DNA from: JANXLS01 sp038227045
GTDB lineage: Bacteria > Planctomycetota > SZUA-567 > H5-PLA8
Assembly (NCBI GenBank): GCA_038227045.1
Contig: JBBRQD010000005.1
Coordinates: 45,829 to 109,828 of the forward strand
Reading direction: 5' to 3'
DNA: 64,000 nucleotides
Position 1 is the stretch's first letter. Every line of letters begins with the position of its first letter. The position numbers and the translations under genes were made by a program. Below the pieces are notes generated by a model. The model was not told the DNA's origin. It did no database searches and was given only the letters and a program-made list of their open reading frames with translations. Positions 8,338-16,664 of this stretch are shown piece after piece.

Positions 8338-8502
8338 TATTGACCCGCGCATTTCTAAAGCATCATTCTCGCTTGCGGCGGGCGGTGTTGAACGTCGTTG
8401 GTCTCGCACGGCGTATCTTCCCAATACGCCTTTGCTCGACCGCCTCGTTCAACTTGCCCGGCGCGGCGCGATAATGACGCTTTAGAAACGCGCGGGTCAA
8501 TA
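8338..8502. repeat. 165-nt long imperfect palindrome (hairpin element A)
   Basis: The two halves are reverse complements over almost the full length. The outer 30 nt match with three mismatches (left TATTGACCCGCGCATTTCTA, right reverse complement TATTGACCCGCGCGTTTCTA), the middle is looser, and the apex is a tight GGCGTAT/ATACGCC hairpin. It lies 16 bases before the start of the DegT gene. It encodes no protein. It could be a structured leader RNA, a MITE-like insertion or a recombination site. A second element of the same size and plan is at 53902. Confidence 0.85.
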
Positions 8503-8518
8503 GGCGAGGAAATTACGC

Positions 8519-9670
8519 TTGAGCGACTTGAAATCCAAACGCACCGTTCCACTCTGCATCCCCGACATGGACGACGAGGAACTGCGCGCCGTCGGCGATG
8601 TGCTCAAATCCGGCTGGCTTGCCCACGGGCCGATGAATCACAAATTCGAGCATCTCTTCGCCGAACTTGTCGGCGTGCCTCACGCGGTCAGCCTGAACTC
8701 CTGCGCCTCCGCGCTGTTTCTGGCCGTGCACGCCAGCGGTATCAAAGGCGAAGTGATTCTGCCGAGTTTCACCTTCGTGGCCAGCGCCAACGCGGTCGTC
8801 ACTGGCGGCGCGAAATGCGTCTTCGCCGATGTGAATTACGACGACTGCTGCATCGATGCAGCGCACGTCGAATCGCTGATCACGCCGCGCACCGAAGCGA
8901 TCATGCCGGTACATTACGCCGGCCAGGCCGCGGACATGGAGCGCCTCAGCGCCATCGCGTCGAAGCACGGCTTGAAGCTCATCGAAGATTCCGCCGAAGC
9001 CATCGGCGCGACGCAAGGCGGCAAGCAGACGGGAAGCTGGGGCATCGGCTGCTGGTCGTTCTATCCGACAAAAAACCTCGCGACGGGCGAAGGCGGAATG
9101 CTGACGACGACCGACGCCGCGCTGGCCGACAAGGCCCGCGCGATCGCCGGCCACGGCGTGGCGTCCTCAACATGGGCGCGAGAGAAAAAAGAAAAGCCGT
9201 GGCTGCGCGCGGCGACGTTCGCCGGCTTTAATTTCAGGATGAGCAACATTCTCGCTGCCATCGGCGTCGTCCAGATGAAAAAGCTGAACCGCATGAACGA
9301 CGCCCGCCGCGTCCACGCCGCCCGTTACACCGAACTGCTCGACCGCAACCTCTTCGATCTCCCCGTCGAAATGCCCGGCCGCAAGCACGTCTACCAGATG
9401 TACACGATCAAACTAAAAAGCATCGACCGCACAAAATTCCTCGCCGATCTGCGCGCCCAAGGCATCGGTGCAACAGTCCATTTCGATCCGCCTGTTCACA
9501 CGCAGCCGTTCTACGCGGAGCTTTACAACTCGGCGAATCTCGATCTGCCGGTCACGGCTAAAATCGCCGCAACGATTGCTACGCTGCCGATGTATCCGAC
9601 GATGACGGGGGAGGACGTTGAGTTTGTTGCGAAGGCGGCGAATGAGGCGGCGGCGAAGAATCGAGTGTGA
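8519..9670 (+). CDS. DegT/DnrJ/EryC1/StrS family PLP aminotransferase
   Basis: Fold-type I PLP enzyme, most often an aminotransferase acting on nucleotide-linked keto-sugars for surface glycans. The predicted Schiff-base lysine is Lys185 in SFYPTKNLATGEGGML; LPSFTFVASANAV and PVHYAGQAADM are typical active-site blocks. In IEDSAEAIGA a Glu replaces the usual His. Start is TTG 8519 with GAGGA upstream. Length (383) is normal. It is unlinked to the glycan operon at 39-51 kb but could supply an amino sugar to it. Confidence 0.93.
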   Translation: MSDLKSKRTVPLCIPDMDDEELRAVGDVLKSGWLAHGPMNHKFEHLFAELVGVPHAVSLNSCASALFLAVHASGIKGEVILPSFTFVASANAVVTGGAKCVFADVNYDDCCIDAAHVESLITPRTEAIMPVHYAGQAADMERLSAIASKHGLKLIEDSAEAIGATQGGKQTGSWGIGCWSFYPTKNLATGEGGMLTTTDAALADKARAIAGHGVASSTWAREKKEKPWLRAATFAGFNFRMSNILAAIGVVQMKKLNRMNDARRVHAARYTELLDRNLFDLPVEMPGRKHVYQMYTIKLKSIDRTKFLADLRAQGIGATVHFDPPVHTQPFYAELYNSANLDLPVTAKIAATIATLPMYPTMTGEDVEFVAKAANEAAAKNRV

Positions 9671-9697
9671 TCTTCGAATGCAGCTTGCACCAAAGTC

Positions 9698-9740
9698 GTG
9701 TGCCACTGGCAGATGCCGTTTTCTGCCAGTGCCGAATCGG
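9698..9740 (+). repeat. Left REP-like end of the RAYT element
   Basis: Contains a 9-bp stem, CACTGGCAG (9704-9712) with CTGCCAGTG (9723-9731), a 10-nt loop, and a 3' tail CCGAATCGG that is itself near-palindromic. It is the perfect reverse complement of 10398-10440. Confidence 0.88.
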
Positions 9741-9820
9741 GAAAGAACCTTTGAATTTCCCAGGGTCATTGTCGGCAAATTGCGCATCACAAGTTTCGCA
9801 AGGCAGGACATGATTTCATC

Positions 9821-10388
9821 ATGGAACTCCCACAGCATCGAAAGCGCATCCTGCATTTCAACGAGCCTGGGCACATCCATTTTCTGACTTTCTCGTGTTT
9901 CAATCGACTGCCCCTGCTGACAAACGATTTATTCCGAACAAAGCTGTCCCGGCAACTGGATACGGCTCTCTCATAAATTCGAACTATCAGGTTTTGTATT
10001 TATGCCGGAACATGTTCATTTGCTCGTTTGGCCTCGGGAAGAACAGTATTCCATGGACGCATTCTTGCAGAGTCTTAAACGCCCGTTCTCGTCCGCAATG
10101 AAGAAGCATTTCGAATCCATACAAAGTCCCATATTGAAAAATTTGACAGTTCAAGAACGGCCAGGAAAAATGGTCTTTCGTTTTTGGCAGGAAGGTCCGG
10201 GATACGATCGAAACGTTTGGTCCGAAAAGTACATTCGCGAAACGCTCGACTACATCCATAATAATCCGGTCAAACGAAGATTGGTTCCTTCGCCGGATCG
10301 GTGGAATTGGTCGAGTTGGAAGGCTTATGACCAGCCTGATCAACCGGTTGATGCCAGTTTGCCGACTGTGAGGGTGTTGAAGTTTTAA
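9821..10388 (+). pseudogene. REP-associated tyrosine transposase, frameshifted
   Basis: Y1 (HUH) transposase that would cut and move REP hairpins as single strands. The N-terminal part (ATG 9821) reads HFNEPGHIHFLTFSCFNR, then hits TAA at 9974. Removing one T at about 9974 restores one frame through KFELSGFVFMPEHVHLLVWP to the C-terminus. The HUH pair is HVH, and the catalytic Tyr is within YIRETLDYIHNNPVKRRLV. So the two halves are both well conserved and a single extra base separates them: a recent frameshift or a sequencing error. Confidence 0.88.
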
Positions 10389-10397
10389 CATTTGCAG

Positions 10398-10440
10398 CCG
10401 ATTCGGCACTGGCAGAAAACGGCATCTGCCAGTGGCACAC
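10398..10440 (-). repeat. Right REP-like end of the RAYT element
   Basis: Exact inverted copy of 9698-9740, with the same internal 9-bp hairpin. It ends 93 bases before the mutY start, so it may lie in that gene's leader. Confidence 0.88.
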
Positions 10441-10533
10441 AAGACGTCCAAGCTGCTATCGACAGTCATCGGGAACAATTGGAGGACTTTAGTCGGCAGA
10501 ATAAACGATTCAGGAATCGGCTCGATCCAAATA

Positions 10534-11667
10534 ATGAAGCCACCCAAATCTATGAAAATCCGAATTCGAAAATCGCCACCCACTTCGCCACGAAAATACC
10601 CCTGGATCAAGAATCTCGCTGCCTGGTTCGCCGCCGAAAAACGCCCCATGCCCTGGCGCGACACGCGCGACCCCTATCGAATCTGGCTCAGCGAAATCAT
10701 GCTGCAGCAGACTCAAGTCGCGACAGTGATTCCGTACTACGAACGCTTCCTGCTAAAATTCCCCGCCGTAGCGGATCTCGCGTCTGCGCATCAAGACGAA
10801 GTCTTGAAATTGTGGGCGGGATTGGGCTACTACAGCCGCGCGCGCAATCTGCATCGCGGGGCGCAAACCATTGTCGAACGCTTCGGCGCAAAAATGCCGG
10901 AGACGCCCGAACTCATTCGTGAAATTCCCGGCATCGGCGACTACACCGCCGGCGCGATTTTGAGTATCGCGTTCAGCCTGCCCGAGGCGCTGGTCGACGG
11001 CAACGTCGCGCGCGTCTTCGCACGGTTGCTGTTGCTCGAGGGCGATTGGCGTACCGGCGAAGGCAAGCGCGCTGTCTGGAAAGTCGCGCACGACGCCGTC
11101 GCTGAAGCGCATGCCGCCGGAATCAATCCCGGTGATTTCAATCAGGCGTTGATGGAACTCGGCGCGACCGTCTGCACGCCGCGCTCGCCGCTGTGCACGC
11201 AGTGTCCCATCGCCAGGAATTGCGCCGCGCGAAAAAAAAGCGTGCAGGATTTGTATCCTCAATTGAAAGAGCGCGCGGAATCGCCGGTGTGGAAATTGCG
11301 CGCCTGGGCCGTACGCGACAAAGGCAAGATGCTCTTCGCTCAACGCGCCAACGAAGGTCTTTTTGGCGGCTTATGGGAACTGCCGACCGAGCGAATCGAG
11401 AAGAAATCGTCAGCCGCGCCGAAGCCACTCGCGCGTGTTACACACGTCCTTTCTCACCGCGTGTTGAAAATCGAGGCCGTCGAAACCAGCTTGCGCGAGT
11501 GGCGCGCGCGCGTCCCAAAAGACGCCGATTTTGCCTGCTGGAGCGGCCGTTATCGGCATTTTCGCTGGCTGCGCATCGAAGACGCGCAAGGTGGTGCCAT
11601 CGCGCTTTCCGCTGTGCAGTCAAAAATTCTGTCGCTCTGCGCTGATAAAAATTCGCTTTTCGATTAG
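10534..11667 (+). CDS. mutY: A/G-specific adenine DNA glycosylase
   Basis: Removes adenine mispaired with 8-oxoguanine in the GO repair system. Glu54 (SEIMLQQTQV) and Asp155 (VDGNVARV) are the catalytic pair, IPGIGDYTAGAI is the helix-hairpin-helix, and Cys214/221/224/230 form the C-x6-C-x2-C-x5-C iron-sulfur cluster. The C-terminal third is the Nudix-like 8-oxoG-sensing domain (QRANEGLFGGLWELP). ATG 10534 is the first plausible start; ATG 10552 is an alternative. Length 377 versus about 350 in E. coli. Confidence 0.95.
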   Translation: MKPPKSMKIRIRKSPPTSPRKYPWIKNLAAWFAAEKRPMPWRDTRDPYRIWLSEIMLQQTQVATVIPYYERFLLKFPAVADLASAHQDEVLKLWAGLGYYSRARNLHRGAQTIVERFGAKMPETPELIREIPGIGDYTAGAILSIAFSLPEALVDGNVARVFARLLLLEGDWRTGEGKRAVWKVAHDAVAEAHAAGINPGDFNQALMELGATVCTPRSPLCTQCPIARNCAARKKSVQDLYPQLKERAESPVWKLRAWAVRDKGKMLFAQRANEGLFGGLWELPTERIEKKSSAAPKPLARVTHVLSHRVLKIEAVETSLREWRARVPKDADFACWSGRYRHFRWLRIEDAQGGAIALSAVQSKILSLCADKNSLFD

Positions 11668-11699
11668 CATTGTTTCAAAATTCCTGGGGGGGAAAACGC

Positions 11700-12071
11700 A
11701 TGGCGAACATTTCGGGTGTCGGCGCGTTGTTTATCTATGCCAACGAGGCATCGACGCTGGCCGAATGGTATCAGAGCAAGCTGGGTTTTTCATTCGATCA
11801 CAATACCACGGAAGGCAGCTACTACGGACAACTACACGACCCCTCGTCGGGCATCACGGTGTTCCTGGCGATTCTTCCCGCGAAGGACGCGCTGCCTTAT
11901 GGGAATCGAGGCGTGATGGTCAATTACAAGGTCAACGAGTTCGACGCGTTTATTTCAAAGCTTGAAAAAAGCGGGGTGAGCATCGAAAAGCGGCGCGGCG
12001 ACGGACCCAGCAAATTCGCGTACATCAGCGATCCGGAGGGAAATCCGATTGAACTCTGGTCGGGCGTTTAA
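11700..12071 (+). CDS. VOC/glyoxalase-like protein
   Basis: Single vicinal-oxygen-chelate fold protein of 123 residues with paired beta-alpha-beta-beta-beta halves: ALFIYANEASTLAEWYQSKL and the terminal YISDPEGNPIELWSGV. VOC proteins include metal-dependent isomerases, dioxygenases and drug-binding proteins; substrate cannot be assigned. The start at 11700 is set by the GGGGGGGAAAA ribosome-binding site. It follows mutY after 32 nt and may be co-transcribed. Confidence 0.87.
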   Translation: MANISGVGALFIYANEASTLAEWYQSKLGFSFDHNTTEGSYYGQLHDPSSGITVFLAILPAKDALPYGNRGVMVNYKVNEFDAFISKLEKSGVSIEKRRGDGPSKFAYISDPEGNPIELWSGV

Positions 12072-12074
12072 CAC

Positions 12075-12153
12075 CGGTTTCAGTTTCCAGGTTTCAAGTT
12101 TCAGGATTTCAAACTGGAACTGGAAACCTGGAACCTGAAACCTGAAACTTGGA
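12075..12153. repeat. TTTCAGG-type inverted interspersed repeat, copy 2
   Basis: Left arm (12075-12107) GGTTTCAGTTTCCAGGTTTC... and right arm (about 12116-12153) with CCTGGAACCTGAAACCTG and TGAAACTTGG are inverted imperfect copies of a short unit. It fills the whole gap between the VOC gene and hisF, ending 6 bases before the hisF start, so hisF has no room for a conventional Shine-Dalgarno outside the repeat. Confidence 0.82.
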
Positions 12154-12159
12154 GTTCGA

Positions 12160-12933
12160 ATGCTGGCAAAACGTCTGATTCCGTGTCTCGATGTCAAGAA
12201 TGGACGCGTGGTCAAGGGAGTCAATTTCATCGGACTGCGCGATGCGGGCGATCCGGTCGAGGTTGCCGCGCGTTACGATGCGCAAGGCGCCGACGAACTC
12301 TGCTTCCTGGACATCACCGCCAGCCACGAAGGCCGCCCCACGATTCTCGACATCGTTCATCGCACCGCGGAGCAGTGCTTCTGCCCGCTGACCGTCGGCG
12401 GCGGCGTCACGAGCATCGAAGACATTCGCGCGCTGCTGCGTGCCGGAGCGGACAAGGTCGCGATCAATTCCGCCGCGCTCAAAGACCCCGACCTGCTCTC
12501 GCGCGGTGCCGAAGCGTTTGGCGCGCAGTGCATCGTGCTGGCGATCGACGCCAAGCGCGCGCAGGTGAGTGACGGCGGGCAGGCCTGGCACGTTTACATG
12601 CATGGCGGACGCATCGACACGGGGCGCGACGCGATTGCATGGGCGGAGGAAGGCGTCGCGCGCGGCGCGGGCGAAATTCTGGTGACGAGCATGGATGCAG
12701 ACGGCACGCAGGCCGGCTACGATCTCGAACTGACAGGTACGCTCTCCGAGCGCGTCGCCGTGCCGGTGATCGCCTCCGGGGGCGCGGGAAACCTGGACCA
12801 TCTTTATCAGGCGCTGACGCTCGGAAAAGCCGACGCCGCGCTGGCGGCGAGCATTTTTCATTACGGCACGCATTCGCTCGCCGAAGCCAAGAATTTTTTG
12901 AAAGAACGCGGTGTGGCGGTCAGACAAATCTAG
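12160..12933 (+). CDS. hisF: Imidazole glycerol phosphate synthase, cyclase subunit
   Basis: TIM-barrel subunit that makes imidazole glycerol phosphate and AICAR from PRFAR, using ammonia from HisH. Catalytic Asp11 (IPCLDVKNG) and Asp130 (VLAIDAKR) are present, and TVGGGVTSIEDI and PVIASGGAGN are the phosphate-binding loops. At 257 residues it is full length. No other his gene is nearby, so the pathway is scattered in this genome. The ATG 12160 context is inside or next to the interspersed repeat. Confidence 0.96.
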   Translation: MLAKRLIPCLDVKNGRVVKGVNFIGLRDAGDPVEVAARYDAQGADELCFLDITASHEGRPTILDIVHRTAEQCFCPLTVGGGVTSIEDIRALLRAGADKVAINSAALKDPDLLSRGAEAFGAQCIVLAIDAKRAQVSDGGQAWHVYMHGGRIDTGRDAIAWAEEGVARGAGEILVTSMDADGTQAGYDLELTGTLSERVAVPVIASGGAGNLDHLYQALTLGKADAALAASIFHYGTHSLAEAKNFLKERGVAVRQI

Positions 12934-12958
12934 TTCTGCAAAACGATGGAAATCAACT

Positions 12959-14107
12959 ATGAGCGATGCGATTGAAAGTGAAGCAGCCAGCCCGGGCGAC
13001 GAACAGCGCGCGATTGACAAATATTTTGTCTTTGCGTTCAAAAACAACGCCAGCGATTTGCATATCAAAGTGGGCGAGCCGCCGCTCTTCCGGATCAAAG
13101 GCACGATCGTGCGCGCGAAAATGACGCCGTTCACGGAAGAACAGGTCAATGCAATGATTCACCCGATTCTCGGGCCGAAGGAATTGAAAGAACTCGATGA
13201 GCGCGGTGGCGCGGACTTCGCGCTCAACGTGCGCGACATTGGACGATTTCGCTTGAATGTTTACAAGCAGCGCGGCGTGCTCTCGATGTCCGCCCGCACG
13301 GTGAAGACGGCGATTCCCACTATCGATCAGCTCAACTTGCCGCCAAGTTTGAAGATCATTCCGACGTACGAGAGCGGCTTGGTTCTGGTCGCGGGCGTGA
13401 CCGGCGCAGGAAAAACGACGACGCTGGCGGCACTGGTCCAGATCATCAATATGACGCAGGCCGTGCATATCGTCACAATCGAAAACCCAATCGAATACCT
13501 CTACGATAAAAAGGATTCGAAGGCGTTTGTCGACCAGCGTGAAGTCGGCATCGACCTGCCCGATTTTTACAACGGCCTGCGCCAGGTTTTGCGCCAGGAT
13601 CCCGACGTGATCCTGGTCGGCGAAATGCGCGACGCCGAAACGTTCGAAGCCGCGCTGATGGCCGCCGAAACGGGGCATCTGGTCTTCGGCACGATCCATT
13701 CGGGCTCGGCCGCGCAGACCATCGGCCGCGTGCTCGACTATTTTCCGCAGCAGCGGCATCATCAAATCCGCCAGATGCTGCATTTCAATCTGCGCGCGGT
13801 TGTCGTTCAAAAACTGGTGAAGGGCACAATGCCCGAGATTCCGCGCGTGCCCGCCGTAGAAATCATGCTCTGCAATCCGGGCATCAAGAAGGCGATCCAC
13901 GAAAATGAAGACCGCAAAATCGCCGACGCGATTCGCGCGGGGCGCCAGGAAGGCATGCAGGACTTCAACCAATCTTTCTGCGAATTGGTCCGGCGCGGGT
14001 TGGTTTCCGAACAAGTCGCGCTCGAAAATTCGCCAAATCCGGAGCAGTTGCAGATGAACTTGAAGGGCATCACCCTCGGCTCCGATCGAGGCAGCATCAC
14101 GGGTTGA
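12959..14107 (+). CDS. Type IV pilus retraction ATPase (PilT/PilU family)
   Basis: Hexameric secretion ATPase that powers pilus disassembly and twitching, at the cytoplasmic base of the pilus. Walker A is GVTGAGKT (146-153); Asp-box and Walker B read IVTIENPIEY and DPDVILVGEMRD; the His box is TGHLVFGTIHS. Residues near the C-terminus, GRQEGMQDFNQSFCELV, resemble PilU more than PilT. The 382-residue length fits. It follows hisF by 25 nt with no other pilus gene in the window, a common arrangement for unlinked pilT/U. Confidence 0.92.
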   Translation: MSDAIESEAASPGDEQRAIDKYFVFAFKNNASDLHIKVGEPPLFRIKGTIVRAKMTPFTEEQVNAMIHPILGPKELKELDERGGADFALNVRDIGRFRLNVYKQRGVLSMSARTVKTAIPTIDQLNLPPSLKIIPTYESGLVLVAGVTGAGKTTTLAALVQIINMTQAVHIVTIENPIEYLYDKKDSKAFVDQREVGIDLPDFYNGLRQVLRQDPDVILVGEMRDAETFEAALMAAETGHLVFGTIHSGSAAQTIGRVLDYFPQQRHHQIRQMLHFNLRAVVVQKLVKGTMPEIPRVPAVEIMLCNPGIKKAIHENEDRKIADAIRAGRQEGMQDFNQSFCELVRRGLVSEQVALENSPNPEQLQMNLKGITLGSDRGSITG

Positions 14108-14171
14108 ACGTCTTTCGATGCGCGAATCGCGGCTCTTTTTTCAATGCGTTGCGTTGCAATAGGATTTAAAA

Positions 14172-16658
14172 TTGGAAAGAAGCGCCATCTCGTCCGTCTC
14201 TAACATCTCGCGCCGCATGGCGCTCGGCTGGACGTTGCTTTTAATCCTTCCCAACCTTGTCTTTTTCGCCTGGCTTTTCCTTTCCGTCAATCCTCAAAAA
14301 ATCATCGTCGCCATTTACGGAATTGAAGTCGGCACACCCGCCGTGTACAGGCTTCCGTTGGCATTCGTGTTGTTCGGAGTAGCGTGCGCTTTTTTTAGAA
14401 CAAAGCGCCGCGCGATATTTGAGCGGTTCGCAAAATTCGTTTTCTCTCCGCTCGGCACGGTGGCGCTGATCGGCGCGGTTTCAATTCTCGTTTCCTTTTT
14501 TTTGGGCGTATCGTTTTTGCTAAATGTGGTGCGTGCCGCATGGGGCGCGGTGGTTCTGTTTTGCGCGGCGGGAATCGGACTGCGTTTGCTCGAATGCAAA
14601 TTCATCAAACTCGGCGCGAAGTGTTTCGAGTCGCCGTTGGAGCGGCTCGTGCTCGGCGTTGCGTTGGGGCTGGGCGTGCTGAGCCTGGCGGTTTTCGCCG
14701 CAGCATCGTTCGGATGGATGAATTCATGGCTGTGGCGGCTGGTCATTTTGGGATTGTGCGCGCAGAATTTCACGCCGGCGCGCGGGCATGCGGCGGACTT
14801 GTTTCAAGCGTTTGAGAGGCGCATCAACGAGTCGCCTCCCTTTGTGCTTGCCTGCGCGGTTTTTCTGGCTCTTTTCATGTTCATGCATGCGCCGCTGATT
14901 TGGAATCTGCCGGCCGAATACGATGTGCTGGAATACCACCTCGGCGCGCCCGCCCAGTATTTGCGTGCCGGCTCGGCGGGATTTTTGAGAGAAAATATTT
15001 ACGCCACATTTCCAGAAAACGGCGAGATGCTCTACCTTCTGTCGATGCTTGTCGCGGGCGAAAAGCTTGCCGGGCTTCCAGGCGCGCACGTCATTTTGCT
15101 CGCCGCGTGGGTGCTGACGATTCTGGGCGTTTATGCGCTGGCGCGCAGGCTGGAGCGAACGCTGACGGTCTCGCACGACAGAGCGACTTCGCCCGGACCT
15201 GCCGTCGCTGCGTTTTTATTCGCGCTCGTGCCGATGGGCTCGCAACTCGCCGCGGACTTCTATGTCGAGCATTTTCAAACGCTTTTTCATCTCGCCGCGC
15301 TGCTCTGCGGCTGCGCGTTCTTGAGCGATGTCAAGATTCAGCTTCTGTTTAAATCGCTCGCACTCAACAACGCGCCGGGCTGGCTTGTGTGCGCGGGTCT
15401 CTTCGCGGGATTGTGCTGCGGCGCAAAATACACCGGGCTGATTTTTACGCTGCTCCCACTGACTATTTTTCTGCCAGGCTATTGCGCGCTGAGCGGTTCG
15501 CCGCGTGCAGCAGCCGCCGCATTGTGCCGCCTCGTGTTGCCCGCGCTGCTGACATTTGCGCCGTGGACGCTGCGGAACTGGATGGCGTCCGGCGATCCGC
15601 TCCACCCGCTCGGTTTGGTGATGCGGCGCAGACTATCGGGCGCGAGCGGCATTCCGGACCGGCTCGACCATTTTGAAGCCGCGCACCGCGCGGGCGAAAT
15701 GTCCTGGCGGGCATTTGGGCAGTCTCTCGTTCAACTTATGCCCGGATTTCGCCAGACGTATTTCATCGACATTGAATGCGGTCCACAGCTTTGTTTTTTT
15801 GGCGCGCCCGGAATGATATCGATCGCGAACGCCGAAACAGCTCTGGTGGGATTTGTCTTTGCGCTGGATTTGGTTGTCTGGTTCGCGTTTAGTCATCGTC
15901 TGAACCGTTTTTTTTATCCGCATCTGACGGCATTGGCCGCGCTGGGCGGTTTGGGTTTTGCGCGCGTATGGCGCGTCGTGCCGCTGCGTAAAGTTGGAGT
16001 GGGGTTATGCTGCGTGGCGGCACTGCTTTTCGCTCCGCTACAAGCGGAGTGGACTGCATTGTATTCGTCGCACGAAGGCGTCGCCGGAAACAGTTCGTTG
16101 CTCGACACGGCCAAGGCTCAATTCATGGATGAACCGGTGCTGGCGCTGGTTGGCGTCTATCCGCACTCTGCGCTCCCGGAAAAATCCGGCGTTTTATTTA
16201 TCGGCGAAGCACAGACCTTTTACTGCGAACGCACGCCGTCCTATTCAGTCGTTTTCAACGAATCGATTTTGGAGGAGGCGCTGCACAAAACTCGCACAGC
16301 CGATGAGACATTGAATTATTTGCGCATGCGCGGAATCACGCATCTGTACTTCAATTTCTCGGAATGGTTTCGGCTGGACACGACCTACGCGCTGAAGCTT
16401 GATGGCGATGGCAAGCGCTGGCGCTTGGTACATTGGGAAGAACAACCCAATTTAAAACCACAACACGACGCAATGAAAACCGCGCTGCGCGAGCGGCGAT
16501 TCAGCGACTATCCAGACACGTGGCCGGCGCAGATCGTTCCCGCCTATTTGAAATTGACGCCCGAGGAGTACAACCGGCTCGATGAGATCTATCGACATCA
16601 CACGCGTCAACTCTGGCCCGATCGGCCGGCGCCGCTGGAATTGCGGGAATTGTTTTGA
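14172..16658 (+). CDS. Large polytopic membrane protein, probable GT-C glycosyltransferase
   Basis: About 828 residues with a dozen or more hydrophobic segments in the first 620 and a soluble C-terminal domain, like dolichol/undecaprenyl-phosphate-sugar-dependent GT-C enzymes (ArnT/GT39/GT83 type). The first large loop carries EYDVLEYHLGAPAQYL (from residue 249), matching the acidic-plus-His loop motif of that fold. Start is TTG 14172 with AGGA upstream, or ATG 14217. Family assignment is by architecture and loop motif only; acceptor and sugar are unknown. It could modify the glycan encoded at 39-51 kb. Confidence 0.7.
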   Translation: MERSAISSVSNISRRMALGWTLLLILPNLVFFAWLFLSVNPQKIIVAIYGIEVGTPAVYRLPLAFVLFGVACAFFRTKRRAIFERFAKFVFSPLGTVALIGAVSILVSFFLGVSFLLNVVRAAWGAVVLFCAAGIGLRLLECKFIKLGAKCFESPLERLVLGVALGLGVLSLAVFAAASFGWMNSWLWRLVILGLCAQNFTPARGHAADLFQAFERRINESPPFVLACAVFLALFMFMHAPLIWNLPAEYDVLEYHLGAPAQYLRAGSAGFLRENIYATFPENGEMLYLLSMLVAGEKLAGLPGAHVILLAAWVLTILGVYALARRLERTLTVSHDRATSPGPAVAAFLFALVPMGSQLAADFYVEHFQTLFHLAALLCGCAFLSDVKIQLLFKSLALNNAPGWLVCAGLFAGLCCGAKYTGLIFTLLPLTIFLPGYCALSGSPRAAAAALCRLVLPALLTFAPWTLRNWMASGDPLHPLGLVMRRRLSGASGIPDRLDHFEAAHRAGEMSWRAFGQSLVQLMPGFRQTYFIDIECGPQLCFFGAPGMISIANAETALVGFVFALDLVVWFAFSHRLNRFFYPHLTALAALGGLGFARVWRVVPLRKVGVGLCCVAALLFAPLQAEWTALYSSHEGVAGNSSLLDTAKAQFMDEPVLALVGVYPHSALPEKSGVLFIGEAQTFYCERTPSYSVVFNESILEEALHKTRTADETLNYLRMRGITHLYFNFSEWFRLDTTYALKLDGDGKRWRLVHWEEQPNLKPQHDAMKTALRERRFSDYPDTWPAQIVPAYLKLTPEEYNRLDEIYRHHTRQLWPDRPAPLELRELF

Positions 16659-16664
16659 GGCTGG

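Larger units (their letters stand above)
9698..10440 (+). mobile_element. REP-RAYT element bounded by perfect 43-nt inverted repeats
   Basis: A Y1-type transposase pseudogene is enclosed by 9698-9740 and 10398-10440, which are exact reverse complements of each other. Each 43-nt end contains a small hairpin, as in REP sequences. This matches the known association of REP palindromes with single-copy REP-associated tyrosine transposases. No target duplication could be recognised. The unit lies between the DegT gene and mutY. Confidence 0.85.

Noticed and set aside
9821..10388. Programmed ribosomal frameshift in the RAYT gene
   Set aside because: No slippery heptamer or stimulatory hairpin near the break; a simple one-base insertion explains it.
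12075..12153. Possible CRISPR-like array of TTTCAGG words
   Set aside because: No constant-length repeat-spacer structure and no cas genes; arms are inverted, so an interspersed repeat.
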